Origin: Nectonema munidae
Taxonomy: Eukaryota; Nematomorpha; Nectonematoida; Nectonematidae
Assembly (NCBI GenBank): GCA_030549495.1
Contig: JAUIRK010000925.1
Span: 620,001-684,000 of the forward strand
Reading direction: 5' to 3'
DNA: 64,000 bases
Below the pieces are notes generated by a model. The model was not told the DNA's origin. It ran no database searches and worked only from the letters and a program-made list of their open reading frames with translations. This document shows, piece by piece, positions 1 to 10,920 of this stretch (the first letter of the stretch is position 1; each line of letters starts with the position of its first letter). Made by a program: the position numbers and the translations under genes.

Positions 1-719
1 AAGTTTTCAACGATGTTTCCAAGAATATTCTTTCGGAGGCAGTTTGGCAGTTTAAAAACAAATATCAAGAGATTATTTTGAAAAAGGAAAATACGCATTT
101 GCTTCCCTCGAAATTTCAAATTTAGTTTGTTCAAGTGAGCAAAATCTCGGCAAAGGATGGAATTTTTTTTTAATCCATGCCTTATTTTTGTAACTTTTTG
201 TTTAGCTATTTCAAATCCAATTCCATATGAGGTCTGTGCTACGAATGCATTTTTTCGAAGATACAACTCACTGGAATCAAGTCTTGGACTTTTAAGACAT
301 ATTTTTTCTTTTAAAAAGATTATATATATAGTTGAGAGGACACATAGAAAAAAGCTCAAGCGCTTTTGAAACTAACTAAGTTTCTTTATAGAAATTAAAA
401 TAGTAAGTGGCAAAAGTATTAAACAGTGGAAGGAAGTTACAGTAAAACACATCGCTTTGCTGTAGCTTTTAACTTTCCACGGTGTCCTTCCGGAGTAGAG
501 GACGAGATTGCGGCAAAAAGCACTCAAATTTTATACACGACAGTTTAGAAGCACATAATTACAAAAATATTGTTCCGATTGAATTGTTCCGAAGAAACTG
601 AAAAAAAATGAATTGAAAGTTATGTGTCCGTCTCAATACTCACACTTTCCAAAGAGTTGTTTATATACGGTAATAAAGAACTTGGTCAAATTTATAAAGA
701 TTCCCATACCTCAAAACCT
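1..719. other. No gene recognised
   Basis: AT-rich sequence with only short open frames of low complexity. I see no domain, splice-flanked exon or repeat end here. It is the left flank of the TTAA element that begins at 720. Confidence 0.5.
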
Positions 720-889
720 TTAACCTTATTAGTGACGGCCTATTTTCATTTCCTCAGTGACGGAGGTGGGGGCAGGGGCTATTTTAGTCCCCCCCCCCTC
801 GGTTTTTCTTGAATGATTGCAAATTTTTACAAAATTTTGGCGTAAACCTACTAAATGATTGATGGCGAATCTGATCGTGACATTTATTT

Positions 890-1240
890 TTTATAAAAAT
901 CAATCAAACTTGTCAAAAATTGATTGATATTTGACAGCTCAACTATAGTTTAAATGGTTATACAAAGTTTTTTTACACATATATACCCATTTTCAAGTGT
1001 GCTGAACACGATGGTCACGTTTTTTTTAAAAATCAACCAAACCTGTCAAAATTGATTGATATATGACAGCTCAACTGAAAAAAGAAGCTTTTAGTTTAAA
1101 TGGTTATACAAAGTTTTCTATTTATATATACCCGTTTTCATGTATGCTGAATACAATGGTCACGCTTATTTTTTTTAAAAATCAATCAAACCTTGTCAAA
1201 AATTTGATTGACATATGACAGCCCAACTGAAAAAAATAAC
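890..1240 (+). repeat. Array 1 of element A (three ~140-bp units)
   Basis: Three direct units, each holding TCAA(A/C)C(T)TGTCAAA then TTGATTGA and a (T)GACAGC(T/C)CAACT segment, followed by a TACCC-TTTTCA stretch and a GCTGAA motif. Unit starts near 896, 1033 and 1180 give spacings of about 137 and 147 bp. A further unit lies in the opposite orientation near 2845-2950. The CTGTCA and TGACAG halves inside each unit can pair with each other. Confidence 0.8.
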
Positions 1241-1721
1241 TCTTTATTTAAGTAATAATAAAGTTTTTTTTAACATTTTCGATTAATTTGTGACTTTTTA
1301 AAATCGTAGTATGTTTGCGGTCAGATATATTGTACTGATTTTTGAACGATTTGTTTTCATGCTATTCTCCAAAGACTATATTCAAATTTTTAGTTTCACA
1401 AATAAATTTATTTCTCTTTGAAGCTTAGATTTTATTTGGAATCTAAAATAAAACAAATTTTTTCAGTATCAAAATTTCCAATGAGGCACAAATATTAATT
1501 TTGATACTCATCATTATACTATTAAATTGATTATAACTTCTCAAACTTTCTTACCTTTGTATATATAAAGTAGGCACCCTCTTTTTCAGAAAATGCCATC
1601 CAAGTTTTGCCAAGGTAACGATGTATATATTGAGAAAAATTATATAGAACTTATACACTTATAAGAGGCATCATTACTGAATATTTATCTTTGAGAGGTC
1701 GAAATTTAACCATTGACCGTT

Positions 1722-2170
1722 TGTTATAGAGCTAGCTGATTGGCTGCATAAAAAAGGTTTAATAGTCGGTACAATAGACACAAGAAGAAAAGGTATTCCG
1801 CAAAGTATAAAAAGTTTAGATAATAGAGATGAATTTTCTTATAAGATTTGCTGGGATATAGATAGAGAATTTTTATCAATTCATAGTTATGCAGTATTTT
1901 CTAATTCAAAAGGAATGTTTTGACCTCCAGACCCCCCATTTTAGGAATTACAGCAGACGATGAAAAAAATACCCTGAATTTTTTAAACAGTACGATTTTT
2001 CCAAGGGTGGAACGGATATAGTCGATCGGAGAATAAGAAATTATTCCACAATAGAAAAACAAAAAAATAGACAGTAGCCGCTTTTTCTTATCTATTAGAT
2101 ACGGCAAGAGTAAATTCATTTACTATTTTTTCTTTTAATAAAGAGAAAAACCCAAGAAATGTAAATTTCT
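1722..2170 (+). pseudogene. piggyBac transposase C-terminal half, broken (inside element A)
   Basis: The frame at about 1722-1923 reads ELADWLHKKG, then GTIDTRRKGIP and SIHSYAVFSNSKGM. This is the piggyBac DDE-domain pattern 'wL.kkgi..GTir.NRkgiP...vh.Y.vfs.skgm'. After a stop and a short gap, about 1970-2165 reads YDFSKGGTDIVDRRI, then pieces matching LDTARVNSFTIFS, the usual 'YDxTKGGTDIVDqri...yvlDtaRvNsfti' segment. The N-terminal half is not recognisable between the left array and 1722. It carries at least one in-frame stop in each block and a frame change, so it is not functional. Its position between the two arrays is the evidence that the array family is piggyBac-derived. Confidence 0.8.
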
Positions 2171-2959
2171 TCTAAATGGAAATGTTTTTTTGAATCTTGA
2201 TTATCAAAAAGACAGATTTTCAAATAAAGTTTTTCTCTTTTTTTTAAACTATTTTTATTATCCTTGACAGTTTTTAATAAAGGAGATCATTCACTTTTTT
2301 TTTTAAATACTGCCAGCAATTATTAAATAAAATAGCTAATTTTATGCAGAAAACTCATGTTGAGTTGAAAATATTTTTTATTTTAGGGAAACGATACGAC
2401 AACGAAATGATTAGATATAAAAAACGATCAAATTTTTATTATAAATAAATTATGTTTCAAATTTATCATTTTCGTTCATTTGTATATTGTTTGATTATAC
2501 GTATGAAACTTTCTCAAAATGGTCAAACACGAAACTTATTTAAATTGACCGATTGAGCTTGTTTCGAGATATTGTAGAGTGAATGGATAAACTGTCTTTT
2601 TCCTTCAAATAAAATGATGCGCATCAAAATATGCCTCTACCTACAGAGTCCTTATTTTGTATTTAATTAATTTCATTAAAAAATCACTGCATTGAATTCG
2701 GTATAAAATCGCGTTTTTAATTCTATATCATTTTCAGTTATATTTTCTTTTTTTGCAATTTTGTTTTGCCTACTTATAATTCTATTTGTTCTGTGACAAA
2801 AAAAATTACATATATAGCTACGTATAACTATTTAATCATGAAGTCCATGTCAATCATTTTTTGACAGGTATGATTAATTTTTATAAAAAATAAACATCAC
2901 GGCTGGATTCAGCCTACTTGAAAATGCATACATATGTGTAAAACACCTGATTTGCTAAT

Positions 2960-3425
2960 TTGATTCACGCGTACAAGTATTTTCAAATTCTAAATGCAAA
3001 ATCAATCCATAAATGAAATTGGCATTGTTGATTTGTTATAAAAGCGTGTATATTTCATGTAAAATTTTAATTAATGTTCTCGGAGACAGATTTTAAAAAT
3101 AAACCGCAAATTTGTTTTACACTTATAAGTATTTTGAAATCCAAATGCAAAAATAATTTATAAATGAAATTGCGATTGTTGATTTGTTATAATAATGTGT
3201 ATATTCCATGTAAAATTTGAATGAATGTTTTCAGAGACAGATTTTAGAAGTAAACCGCAGGTTAGTTACACACTTATAGGTATTTTCAATTTCTAAATTC
3301 CAAAAATAAGTCCAAAAATGAAATCAGCATGCCCGATTTGATATAAAAAAATATATTTCATGTAAAATTTGAAGGTATATTTTATTAGATATATTTCTCA
3401 TTAATCAAAATTTTGATTGACATTC
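2960..3425 (+). repeat. Array 2 of element A plus terminal palindrome
   Basis: About three units of ~150 bp sharing AAACCGCA(A/G)(A/G)TT, ACTTATA(A/G)GTATTTT, a ...GAAAT(T/C)(G/A)(G/C) segment, GATTTG(T/A)TATAA and TATTTCATGTAAAATTT. The array ends with AATCAAAATTTTGATT at 3403-3418, a perfect 16-bp palindrome. The same unit order and palindrome recur near 28140 and 56280. Confidence 0.8.
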
Positions 3426-3773
3426 CCCAAAAAGTAAGCATGTTTTTGAAAAAATTTAAACTATAAAGGGTTATATGTTCAAAACTGTATATATTTATAA
3501 ATTTTCAAACGAGTATATAATATAGAACCCATGTTATAAGCTTAACTAGAGATACTGTCAGCTGAAAAAGTTTAACTTTTGATTTTGATTGACAGATTAA
3601 ATCATGAAAAAGGTCATTCAACCGCTATGAAAATGGTATCAAAAGATGCAGCTATCAATTTTAGGAAATGTCACGAAGTATGGTAGCAAAAGATTGAGCC
3701 AATTTGGTACAAGAGAAATTTTAGTTGAGGCGAAAGGGGCGCTAAAATAGCCCCCCGTCACTGATAGGGTTAA

Positions 3774-4818
3774 TAGTTGGGAATCAGCCTTTACGAAAAT
3801 TTCTGTCTTGATGATGATAGTAATGATAATGATGTTGATAATCTTGAAGATGTAACAGGAGTGGAGTTGACAGATAAGAAGCATGAGTTTGTTCATTTTG
3901 TTAAGCCTTAGAATTTCTCGAACAATTAAAACATTTTGCGTCTTATCATGGGAATGTTTGTTATTAAGGGTTGTGGAAATAAAAAAATAACAACTCCATG
4001 AGTTTGAAAAGATAAAATTTTGCCAACATATTTTGCTTGATTTGAGCAAAATATTTTTAAATGATTTGAATAAATATCAAAGAAATTTTACATAAAAAGA
4101 TCACGAATTTTTCCTGCTGTCTTCTTAAGTGAGCCTCTTAAACTGTCTTGCTTAAACAGGCTAGACTGTATAAAATACTGCCAATTTTTTTCTAAACAGT
4201 TATAAATCCAATAAAAAATTTAAATAACATTGAAAAATGGACTTATGATAAGATTGTTATATCTCAGATTTGAGCTTTGATGACAAAAAAATTAGTGGAA
4301 GTCAATTTACTAAGAAATGTTCGCTAATTGAGTTTTAGCAAGATAAATAGTTTTTACAAATATATGTAAATCCGAACAAGCAAGAAAGCATTTTCATTAG
4401 TTTTAGGTCTTGATTTTTAAGAAAGCATTTATTGAGATTTATGAAATCACTTTCTTTATACTCATATAAAATATTTGAAACTTAATAAAAAAATTTAATG
4501 GGAAGCAATTAAGGATTAGCTTTATTAGCTAATAAAAAAATATACAAGCATACTAATAATCATATCATTTTTTGCAAAAATAATAGATTCGTTATAAAAT
4601 ACGGATTTGAATGTTTTATTTACCAAGAAGATTATCAGGAATAGAAAGAATTGATAACAACATATGGAAGATAAAATAGCAAATAACTAAATAGATACAT
4701 TTTTTCATGGAATTAGATTTTAAAATTTACGTTTCAAAGAAATTCAAAAATTTTATAATTAGGAGCATCTAGCATGAAGGTCACAAGCAAGAAAAGTCCA
4801 AAGCACCCTAAAAGACGC
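3774..4818. other. No gene recognised
   Basis: AT-rich sequence. An open minus-strand frame at 3639-4049 runs across the end of element A and has low-complexity composition, so I do not call it. Exons downstream of the heat-shock-factor fragment would lie here, but I cannot identify a coiled-coil or activation-domain exon. Confidence 0.45.
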
Positions 4819-5272
4819 TTAAACGGGCTCTATCCTACAAATGACGCTGGGCATACACAAAGCTTCAATCTCAATATTCCGAGTTATGAAAGGTCGTTTT
4901 GCGCTTGTGGCGAGATTGCGCGAATGAAAGAAATATAGAGGGTGTTCCTTAGTAAGACTTACTTTTCGAAGAGGCTGCTGTCTTTTGATGTTTTTGAGCA
5001 GTTCTGGATGATTTTCAACGAAGAAATGATGGAAAAACTCGATGGAGTCATTGTCAGCTTTCAAAATTCCTTGATCAATGTTCGCTACTTTACGGAAGCC
5101 ATCTAGGAAAAACAGGTTGACGGAAATGACCCAATAAAAAGAAGAATATATGAAGAAGCTTACATGTATTCAACTGACGAGTGAAACTGGCCATGTTGTT
5201 GTGCTTGAAGTAGATCGGTAGGATGGACTTTGAAAACAAATACTGCTGATGAATGATAAAACTCATACCAGT
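4819..5272 (-). CDS. Hsf: Heat shock factor DNA-binding domain (two exons, partial gene)
   Basis: Role (family knowledge): HSF binds inverted nGAAn repeats through a winged helix-turn-helix domain and activates chaperone genes. Seen: exon 5272-5164 translates as [19 protein letters not shown], then [24 protein letters not shown] donor and CCTAG acceptor enclose a 61-bp intron (5163-5103). Exon 5102-4963 completes the split Tyr codon and reads [14 protein letters not shown], then [10 protein letters not shown] and ELLKNIKRQ. This aligns end to end with HSF positions SF-to-NIKR, including the recognition-helix signature [14 protein letters not shown] and the YGFRKV segment. A GTAAGT donor ends the exon at 4963, but the frame also stays open to a stop at 4819, giving a possible short tail. 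The N-terminal third (FLxKLW) was not found. Just upstream, in another frame, is DVDSCLDW, which resembles the usual DxDxLIxW; either an exon ends near there or a small deletion has fused the frames, making this a pseudogene. No HR-A/B coiled coil is visible. Confidence 0.8.
5103..5163 (-). other. 61-bp intron of the HSF-like gene
   Basis: On the minus strand it starts GTAAGC and ends TTTTTCCTAG, with a pyrimidine-rich 3' end. Splicing restores a Tyr codon (T|AT) and the conserved NxYGFRKV order. The match of phase and protein sequence is strong support for a real splice junction. Confidence 0.85.
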
Positions 5273-6169
5273 CTAAACAGGAATCGACATCATGATCCCA
5301 TATTGTGGTGTTTTTTCTAGTCCGACCCGGCGTGAAATTTCGCAAAAAAATGTGCGCATATAAATAATATATGTACATCGGATAACGGTTCAATCCTTAT
5401 GAGGATCTGTGAATGAAATAAAAAAATACGCACAATCAAACCCACATCTAAGTTTGGTACGGCATGCTCTTTTAAACAGTACATTCCAATAAAACCTGAA
5501 AAATACGTTCACATAATTCACTTACTTGAAAAATGAAACGTTACAATTATAACGAATTTTTATAAACGATAAGTGAAAACTATTTTCGTACGTTTTACTT
5601 TCAAATATTGATAAAAGGGGGACCAGTTTTTCGATATTAAATGAATAAAAAAGATTTTAGTTTTGATGTTTTTAACGGAATCAAAATAAAATGTCATACA
5701 GAGAATCAAGACTGTTTTTAAAATTGATATGGTAAAAGCTTAAGAATATCATCTGTCTTGGTTAAAAATAAAGGGCAAATAAATGATTTTAAAGTTGCCA
5801 TTAGTTATGTTTACCCTTTATACTTTTAAGTTTAAAAATAGGTTAAGCGGAATAACATGTGGGCACTTAAAGTAATTGAAATAAAATATTCATATCAGAG
5901 AAAAAAATATTAAATTATAACCCACTCTTTAAATTTTAGAAGACAGGGATGGAATTTCTTATGCCCCCCCTCCCACTGAAACAACCCTTGGCACCCTGAG
6001 ATCGAATTGAAATAAGCTAAAATTTTGTATTTTTCTAAATAATTTATATAAAATATAAGAACAAATTATTGCATAAGTGAGCATTTTGAATAAAAAATAA
6101 CTCAAACAAAAAAATCATAAGAATAGGGATAAATATATAATGCACAACATAACATACAAGTGTTTATAC
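5273..6169. other. Upstream flank of the HSF-like exons; no exon recognised
   Basis: The missing N-terminal exon of the HSF-like gene should lie here or beyond. I read the minus strand and found no FLxKLW-like exon. At 5941-5998 is CAGGGATGGAATTTCTTATG followed by a C-rich run, which looks like one end of a hAT-type MITE. Confidence 0.4.
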
Positions 6170-9099
6170 ATCAACATTAGGATGCACACAGCGCCCTCGT
6201 GGTAAAAAATTTATTTGTTCCTACTCTTATTTTGTGCCAATGCATGAAAAAACAATACTGGCAAATTTTTTTTATGAATTTTTATATATTTACTGGGTGC
6301 ACGGGCTCATCTAAATCAGTCAATTTAATGGCAATTTTGAACATTTCTCTATTTTTTATTTGTTGATTTTCTCACTTCATATTTCCGAAAATTATTGTTC
6401 ATATCATAACATACTTCTAGGTAATATTTTTCACAATTATAAAGCGCACATCACACATCAAAAATTATGTCACATTTCTTGAGCTATTATTGTTTACATC
6501 ATATCACAAACACAAAGTTAAATTATACTTATTATATATTCTAATAATTTTTACACACTTTTTTGTATTGCTTTGCTTTTTTCATTATAAAGTTAGTTTT
6601 TCATTTCCTATTGCTAATAAAATGGATAAAAAAAGGTGCAACCTTCCAAAGGATCAATAACACAAAAAATACACTGATAAATACAAGAAACTCTTCCAAA
6701 ATCTATGGACTTGGTCAAGATGTATCTGCTGACGATGCTGTCATCACTGGCTCTCGTCTTCCTACTGGAAGACAAGTTCTAAGATGTCTTGTTTCATATT
6801 AAAGATTGTTTGCTCACACGCCAAACAAAGTGGGAATCAGCAAAGATTGTTTTACCGCAAATAACTCCTTTTTATGGAAAAGCAAATATACATATGATAT
6901 CTGAAAAAAAACATGTAAACAAATCCTCAAATTATTAGAGGCCAATTCAAAGTTTCGAAAAATTCCTATTGACAGGCGAGGAACTCGCGAAATAGTTACA
7001 AAACTAGAGAAATTTCAAGAGGAGCTATTTAAAACTTTTCCCTTGTGGCCTTTCTCAGCTGAAAAAATCAAGATGTCAGGTTTCGTCAATCAATGCAAAC
7101 TGATCGAGCTACAAACTTTGGCAGTGTTGATACCTTGCTCGATAAAAAGCAAAGGAGAAAAGCGAAGCTGAAATTAACATGCTCAATCAAAAGACAACGT
7201 TGGAAGCAGACATTGATTCTGAAGATCTTGACAAAGATGCTTTGAAGAATGATTTTACACACAAAAACAAAATGAAATCACAGGCGTGTTCATGAAGGAA
7301 CAGATGCATTTATTCTACACAATATTTTTCAATCCCCAAAGCTCATATCATTGGCAGCCCGATTGAAAATTACACCAAGTCAACAGGCTGTATTTACTAA
7401 AGCGCTCATAGAAGAATCAGGTGGAGACAGTTTAAAAGTTTCAACGTCGTATTCTCAAGCAGATAAATCGAGACGCCGTGTAAGACACGAAGTTTCTAAA
7501 TCTTGTCAGAAAAAGTGGCATCCTCCTAAATTATGCTCTCTTCACTGAGACTCAAAATTGATGCCATCCCTTAAAAGCCAACATGACAAAGAGGAACGAC
7601 TTGTTGTGATAGTAGGAGATGCCAATGATATCAAACTTCTAGGTGTCCCAAGTTATAAACCGGGAACTTGTCGCAAATCTGGAGAGATAATTACAAAGCT
7701 CATATCTAATCTGCTACAAACATGGAATTGCACTGATTCTGTCTGCAATATGGTATTTGATACCACTGCAAGTAATACTAGACATATATCAGCGGCTTGC
7801 ATTCAAATTCAGCAAACACTAGGTCGAGCATTTTTGTGTTCGGGATGTAGACATCATGTGGGTCAAGTCATTTTATCCCATGTTTTTAATGATTAAAAAA
7901 TTGAAACATGTAAATCTCCAGATGTTATTGTTTTTGATAGACTGAGAAAGCATTGCAATTTATTACCCCACAACAACGAAGGGCCACTCTCTCTCGGCTT
8001 GATACTAGCGAGTATTCTGAAAATGCGGTGACTTATATTTTAAAATGGAGAGCTGACGTTTTACAACTAGTGAGCTCTCAAATCGATTTAAAGCAAGATT
8101 ATTTTCAAGAATTTTTACAATTATGTAAAGTGTACTTAGATTCTGACACTCCTGTAACTGCGTTCAAAACGCCTGGTGCACTATATAGAGCCAGGTGGAT
8201 GGCTAAGTTATTGCACGGCATTAAACTTGTACTATTTGAAAAACAGATAGCTCTACTTCCTCCTGGTACTATCACAACAAAACAAGCTTTAAAGCTGAAA
8301 CATTTTCTAGTTTTTGTTACTCTCATATACAGATTGTGGTGGATACAGTCTAGCTGCAGTACCGATGCCGCCTGGAACGATCTTTTGATGTACAAACGTC
8401 TGCTTATTTATGATGAGGTTCAACCAATTATCTCAAAAAGTGCAATAAAAGCCTTTGATCGACATCTGTGGTATTTATCTGCGGAAATGGAGCCCCTTGC
8501 GCTTTTTTCCAGCTGTGTTCCAGAGAATGAAAAGCGCAAGCCTACTTTCTTTTACCTACTTCAGATAGATAGCCAATTCCTATCGAAAAATGTCAAGAGC
8601 TGGGATCAAGATGAAATATACAAAGCCGCTAAAATTAATATTAAGGCCATTAATGTCACCAACGACTGTGCAGAATGTGGTGTGGCTGAGTTTTGACTTT
8701 TTAGAATTAGCTCGTACTGAAAATCATTATCAAGACATTTTACAAGTGGTGGAACAAGACCGGAAGCGTAATCCAAATTTGAGAAAAACGAAAAACATTT
8801 GAATAAAAATAATCTTAAATAAAGTTTTAATTTTTGCTTGTTTTTATTAATTTTCAATTTATTTAAATCTTTTGCGTTTAAAAAAAACAACCACTAAATA
8901 TTCCTATTTTAAAATTACAAATCGACAAAAATACTTTAAAAAAACGCCTAAGTTAATATGGTTGGTGGACCCAGTGAACATAAATCAAATTTCACAAAAT
9001 TTTGGATAATAGTTTTATATCATTATGGGAACAAAATTAATTAAGGTACACATCAAAATTTTGAAAATATGGGGGCATTGTGTGCACCCTAATCAACAT
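6170..9099. mobile_element. hAT transposon with perfect 8-bp target duplications
   Basis: Seen: the 8-bp duplication ATCAACAT lies at 6170-6177 and 9092-9099. Between them the element (6178-9091, 2914 bp) starts TAGGATGCACACAGCGCCC. The reverse complement of its end is TAGGGTGCACACAATGCCC (17 of 21 positions equal over the first 21). Known: hAT transposons make 8-bp duplications and often start (C/T)AGGG. The plus-strand transposase inside is broken. Its well-preserved duplication suggests a fairly recent insertion, although the coding part has decayed. Confidence 0.9.
6657..8805 (+). pseudogene. hAT-element transposase, broken into several frames
   Basis: The longest pieces are 7351-7548, 7558-7896 and 7953-8696. 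The second carries FDTTASNTR and, 24 residues on, SGCRHHVGQVILSHVF, a CxxH-type block like the one seen after the second catalytic Asp of hAT transposases. The third carries TPGALYRARWMAKLLHGIK and STDAAWNDLLMY. I recall this pair of blocks (DTTASNT...CRHH...ARWMAK) from a family often left 'uncharacterized' in arthropod genomes. The stops after 7548 and 7896 and a frame change near 7950 show it is non-functional, and earlier coding pieces (6657-7350) are weak. The usual hAT C-terminal dimerisation motif was not recognised at the 3' end. The 8-bp duplications are the main reason to class it as hAT. Confidence 0.75.
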
Positions 9100-9812
9100 G
9101 TATTTTAAAAGTATCAGAAATATAAATCAGAAGCTGACATGTGTTGAGAATGAGCTTTTCTTTCAACTTTATCATTTATTAGTAAAAGAGTATAGTGAAA
9201 TGAGTAGTCGAAGATATTTAGAATGTTCTTCATCAAATTTGATATAGTGAGAACATAGATAATGAGTTCAAGGCAATTCCTAACCAAGACAATTGGTACT
9301 CGAGGCAATTCGTATCTAAATTGGTCATTTCGTACCCAAAAATTTAAGAGAAACGGGATACGAAACGTCAAAATCTAGGTACGAAATGTCTCGGGTAACA
9401 AACGTATTTCGTATGAAATATCATGCATGGTATATAATAGATGTTGAAAGGATAGAGATTAATCTCTAGAAGTAATTGTTGTTAAATATATGATGTATTG
9501 CTTGTATAAAAATGCCTAGTGGTATGATGATCCACTTAAATCATCTAAGTAGACCTGTTGAAATACAAGATATCTTAAGGCTAAAAAACGGGAACCTCAA
9601 TTATGCATCATAAAACCGATACCCTCGACTATAAAAAAAGGTTAAAACCTGCATAACTTTAGACCAACTTAAGGCGGAATTTTTGAAAATTATACCAAAA
9701 TTATTTAAATACGAAACAGAATGAGCGAAATTTAGAAATAAAAACTGATTTAATCCCAAAAATAACGAGCTTTGTTACAACGTTAGGTGGGTCGGGCCTG
9801 TTAAAATATATG
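9100..9812. other. No gene; small inverted repeat
   Basis: An 11-bp perfect inverted repeat, CATTTCGTACC at 9326-9336 and GGTACGAAATG at 9378-9388, sits in a patch with several TACGAAA/TTTCGTA words. Nothing coding is recognised. Confidence 0.4.
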
Positions 9813-9941
9813 CTTTTTATAATAGCTCTAAGGGCAGGATATTCGAGTTCTATAGTTGAATGCGCTTTTTCTGCCTTTAAACGAGTTGATTCTTGTCATC
9901 GAAGAACGATGAGACCTGCAACTCCGGTGTTTATATGCTAA
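9813..9941 (+). pseudogene. hAT C-terminal dimerisation fragment
   Basis: One open frame reads SSSIVECAFSAFKRVDS followed by RRTMRPATPV. This matches the hAT C-terminal pattern 'p.Ss..vERsFSalkrik...R.tM...rl'. Only this ~40-residue tail is visible, so it is a transposon scrap. Confidence 0.65.
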
Positions 9942-10614
9942 TTAAAAAAGCTATTTTAAGAGTCATATCATATTTTACTTCTATTTCTTTTACGTGTAAC
10001 GCTTGAAGATTATAACGGTTGGCAGAAATTAGAATCAATAAATTCATTGAATTTTAGCCTCCATAAATTAGTGAAAACATGATATTGGAAAAGCTCATAA
10101 TTAGAAGTAACAAAGGTTGAAGTAAAAGTACTTCAAAAATTGACTTTATTGATAAAAAAATTGACTTAAATTTAATTGCATAATTACTAAGTTAATATTA
10201 TTATTGTAATAAAATATTTTAAAGTATTCTCATTTGTAAAGGTACAATCTATAGACAAAAACTTATTAATAAATTTATGTTTTGTCACTGTTTTTGCCTG
10301 TGAATCTTGATAATATACAGTAAAATCTGGAATAGTGAAGGGATCTTTATGACGAAAACTTATTGAGTCCTCAATATGGAGAGCTTTGAATCACATGCAT
10401 CATCTTCAAACTAGATATTCCAATGTAAATAAAATGAATGTTTGGTTATAAAGCTCTAAAATCGTGTTTATAAATTTATTTTTGCAGATTTAGCATATGA
10501 AGCAAAACATTTTGCTTGGATTCCTTCCAGTTTCAAGCTCATTGAGTATTACCCGTTCAAATGCCTTACTTTGCGAAATCATTTAAAAGTAAATACAAGT
10601 TTTTTTCTTTTTAT

Positions 10615-10920
10615 TTATAGATCTTTAATGATATCAGGAATTATAACTGGAGTTAAGATAAGTGTGCTGGCTGTAGCAGAACGTTGTAAACTGAGGTGGT
10701 ACGGGCATATTTTAAAGAAGCAAGACGATGTGGTAGGCCAAGCTATGAAATAGAAAGTGAGTGGAAAAAGAAGTGGGAGACAACGAAAAAGATGGAGAGA
10801 TGGGCTGAAGGAGCAACAACATGAGCTTGGACTCATCGAAAACGCTGCAATGGACAGAGAGAAGTGAAGACAACGGATCTCAGCCATCGACCCCAACTTG
10901 AGGAAGGGAATAAATGTTTC
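10615..10920 (+). pseudogene. LINE (RTE-like) reverse-transcriptase C-terminal tail
   Basis: One frame reads ERCKLRWYGHILKKQDDVVG, a stop, KVSGKRSGRQRKRWRDGLKE, GLIENAAMDREK, a stop, then DPNLRKG. This is the typical non-LTR tail 'RLRWfGHvlR..d...........GkR.rGRpkkRW.D.ikeDm..lgl...Aa.DR..WR..i..aDP'. Two in-frame stops show decay. The core RT is absent upstream, which fits 5' truncation. Confidence 0.8.

Larger units (their letters stand above)
720..3773. mobile_element. piggyBac-type element A with internal repeat arrays
   Basis: Seen: TTAA at 720-723 and 3770-3773. The left end reads CCTTATTAGTGACGG and the reverse complement of the right end reads CCCTATCAGTGACGG, 13 of 15 matching. Inside the left end are three copies of a ~140-bp unit (about 890-1240). 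A fossil piggyBac transposase follows (1722-2170), then one inverted copy of the left unit (about 2845-2950), then about three copies of a second unit (about 2960-3370), a 16-bp palindrome at 3403-3418 and the right terminus. Known: piggyBac transposons duplicate TTAA and have short terminal inverted repeats. Inferred: this is a once-autonomous member of the family that also gave the elements at 26408-28276 and 52536-56655. Confidence 0.85.

Noticed and set aside
3639-4049. 136-codon minus-strand open frame
   Set aside because: It runs through the terminus of a transposon and is low complexity; no family resemblance.
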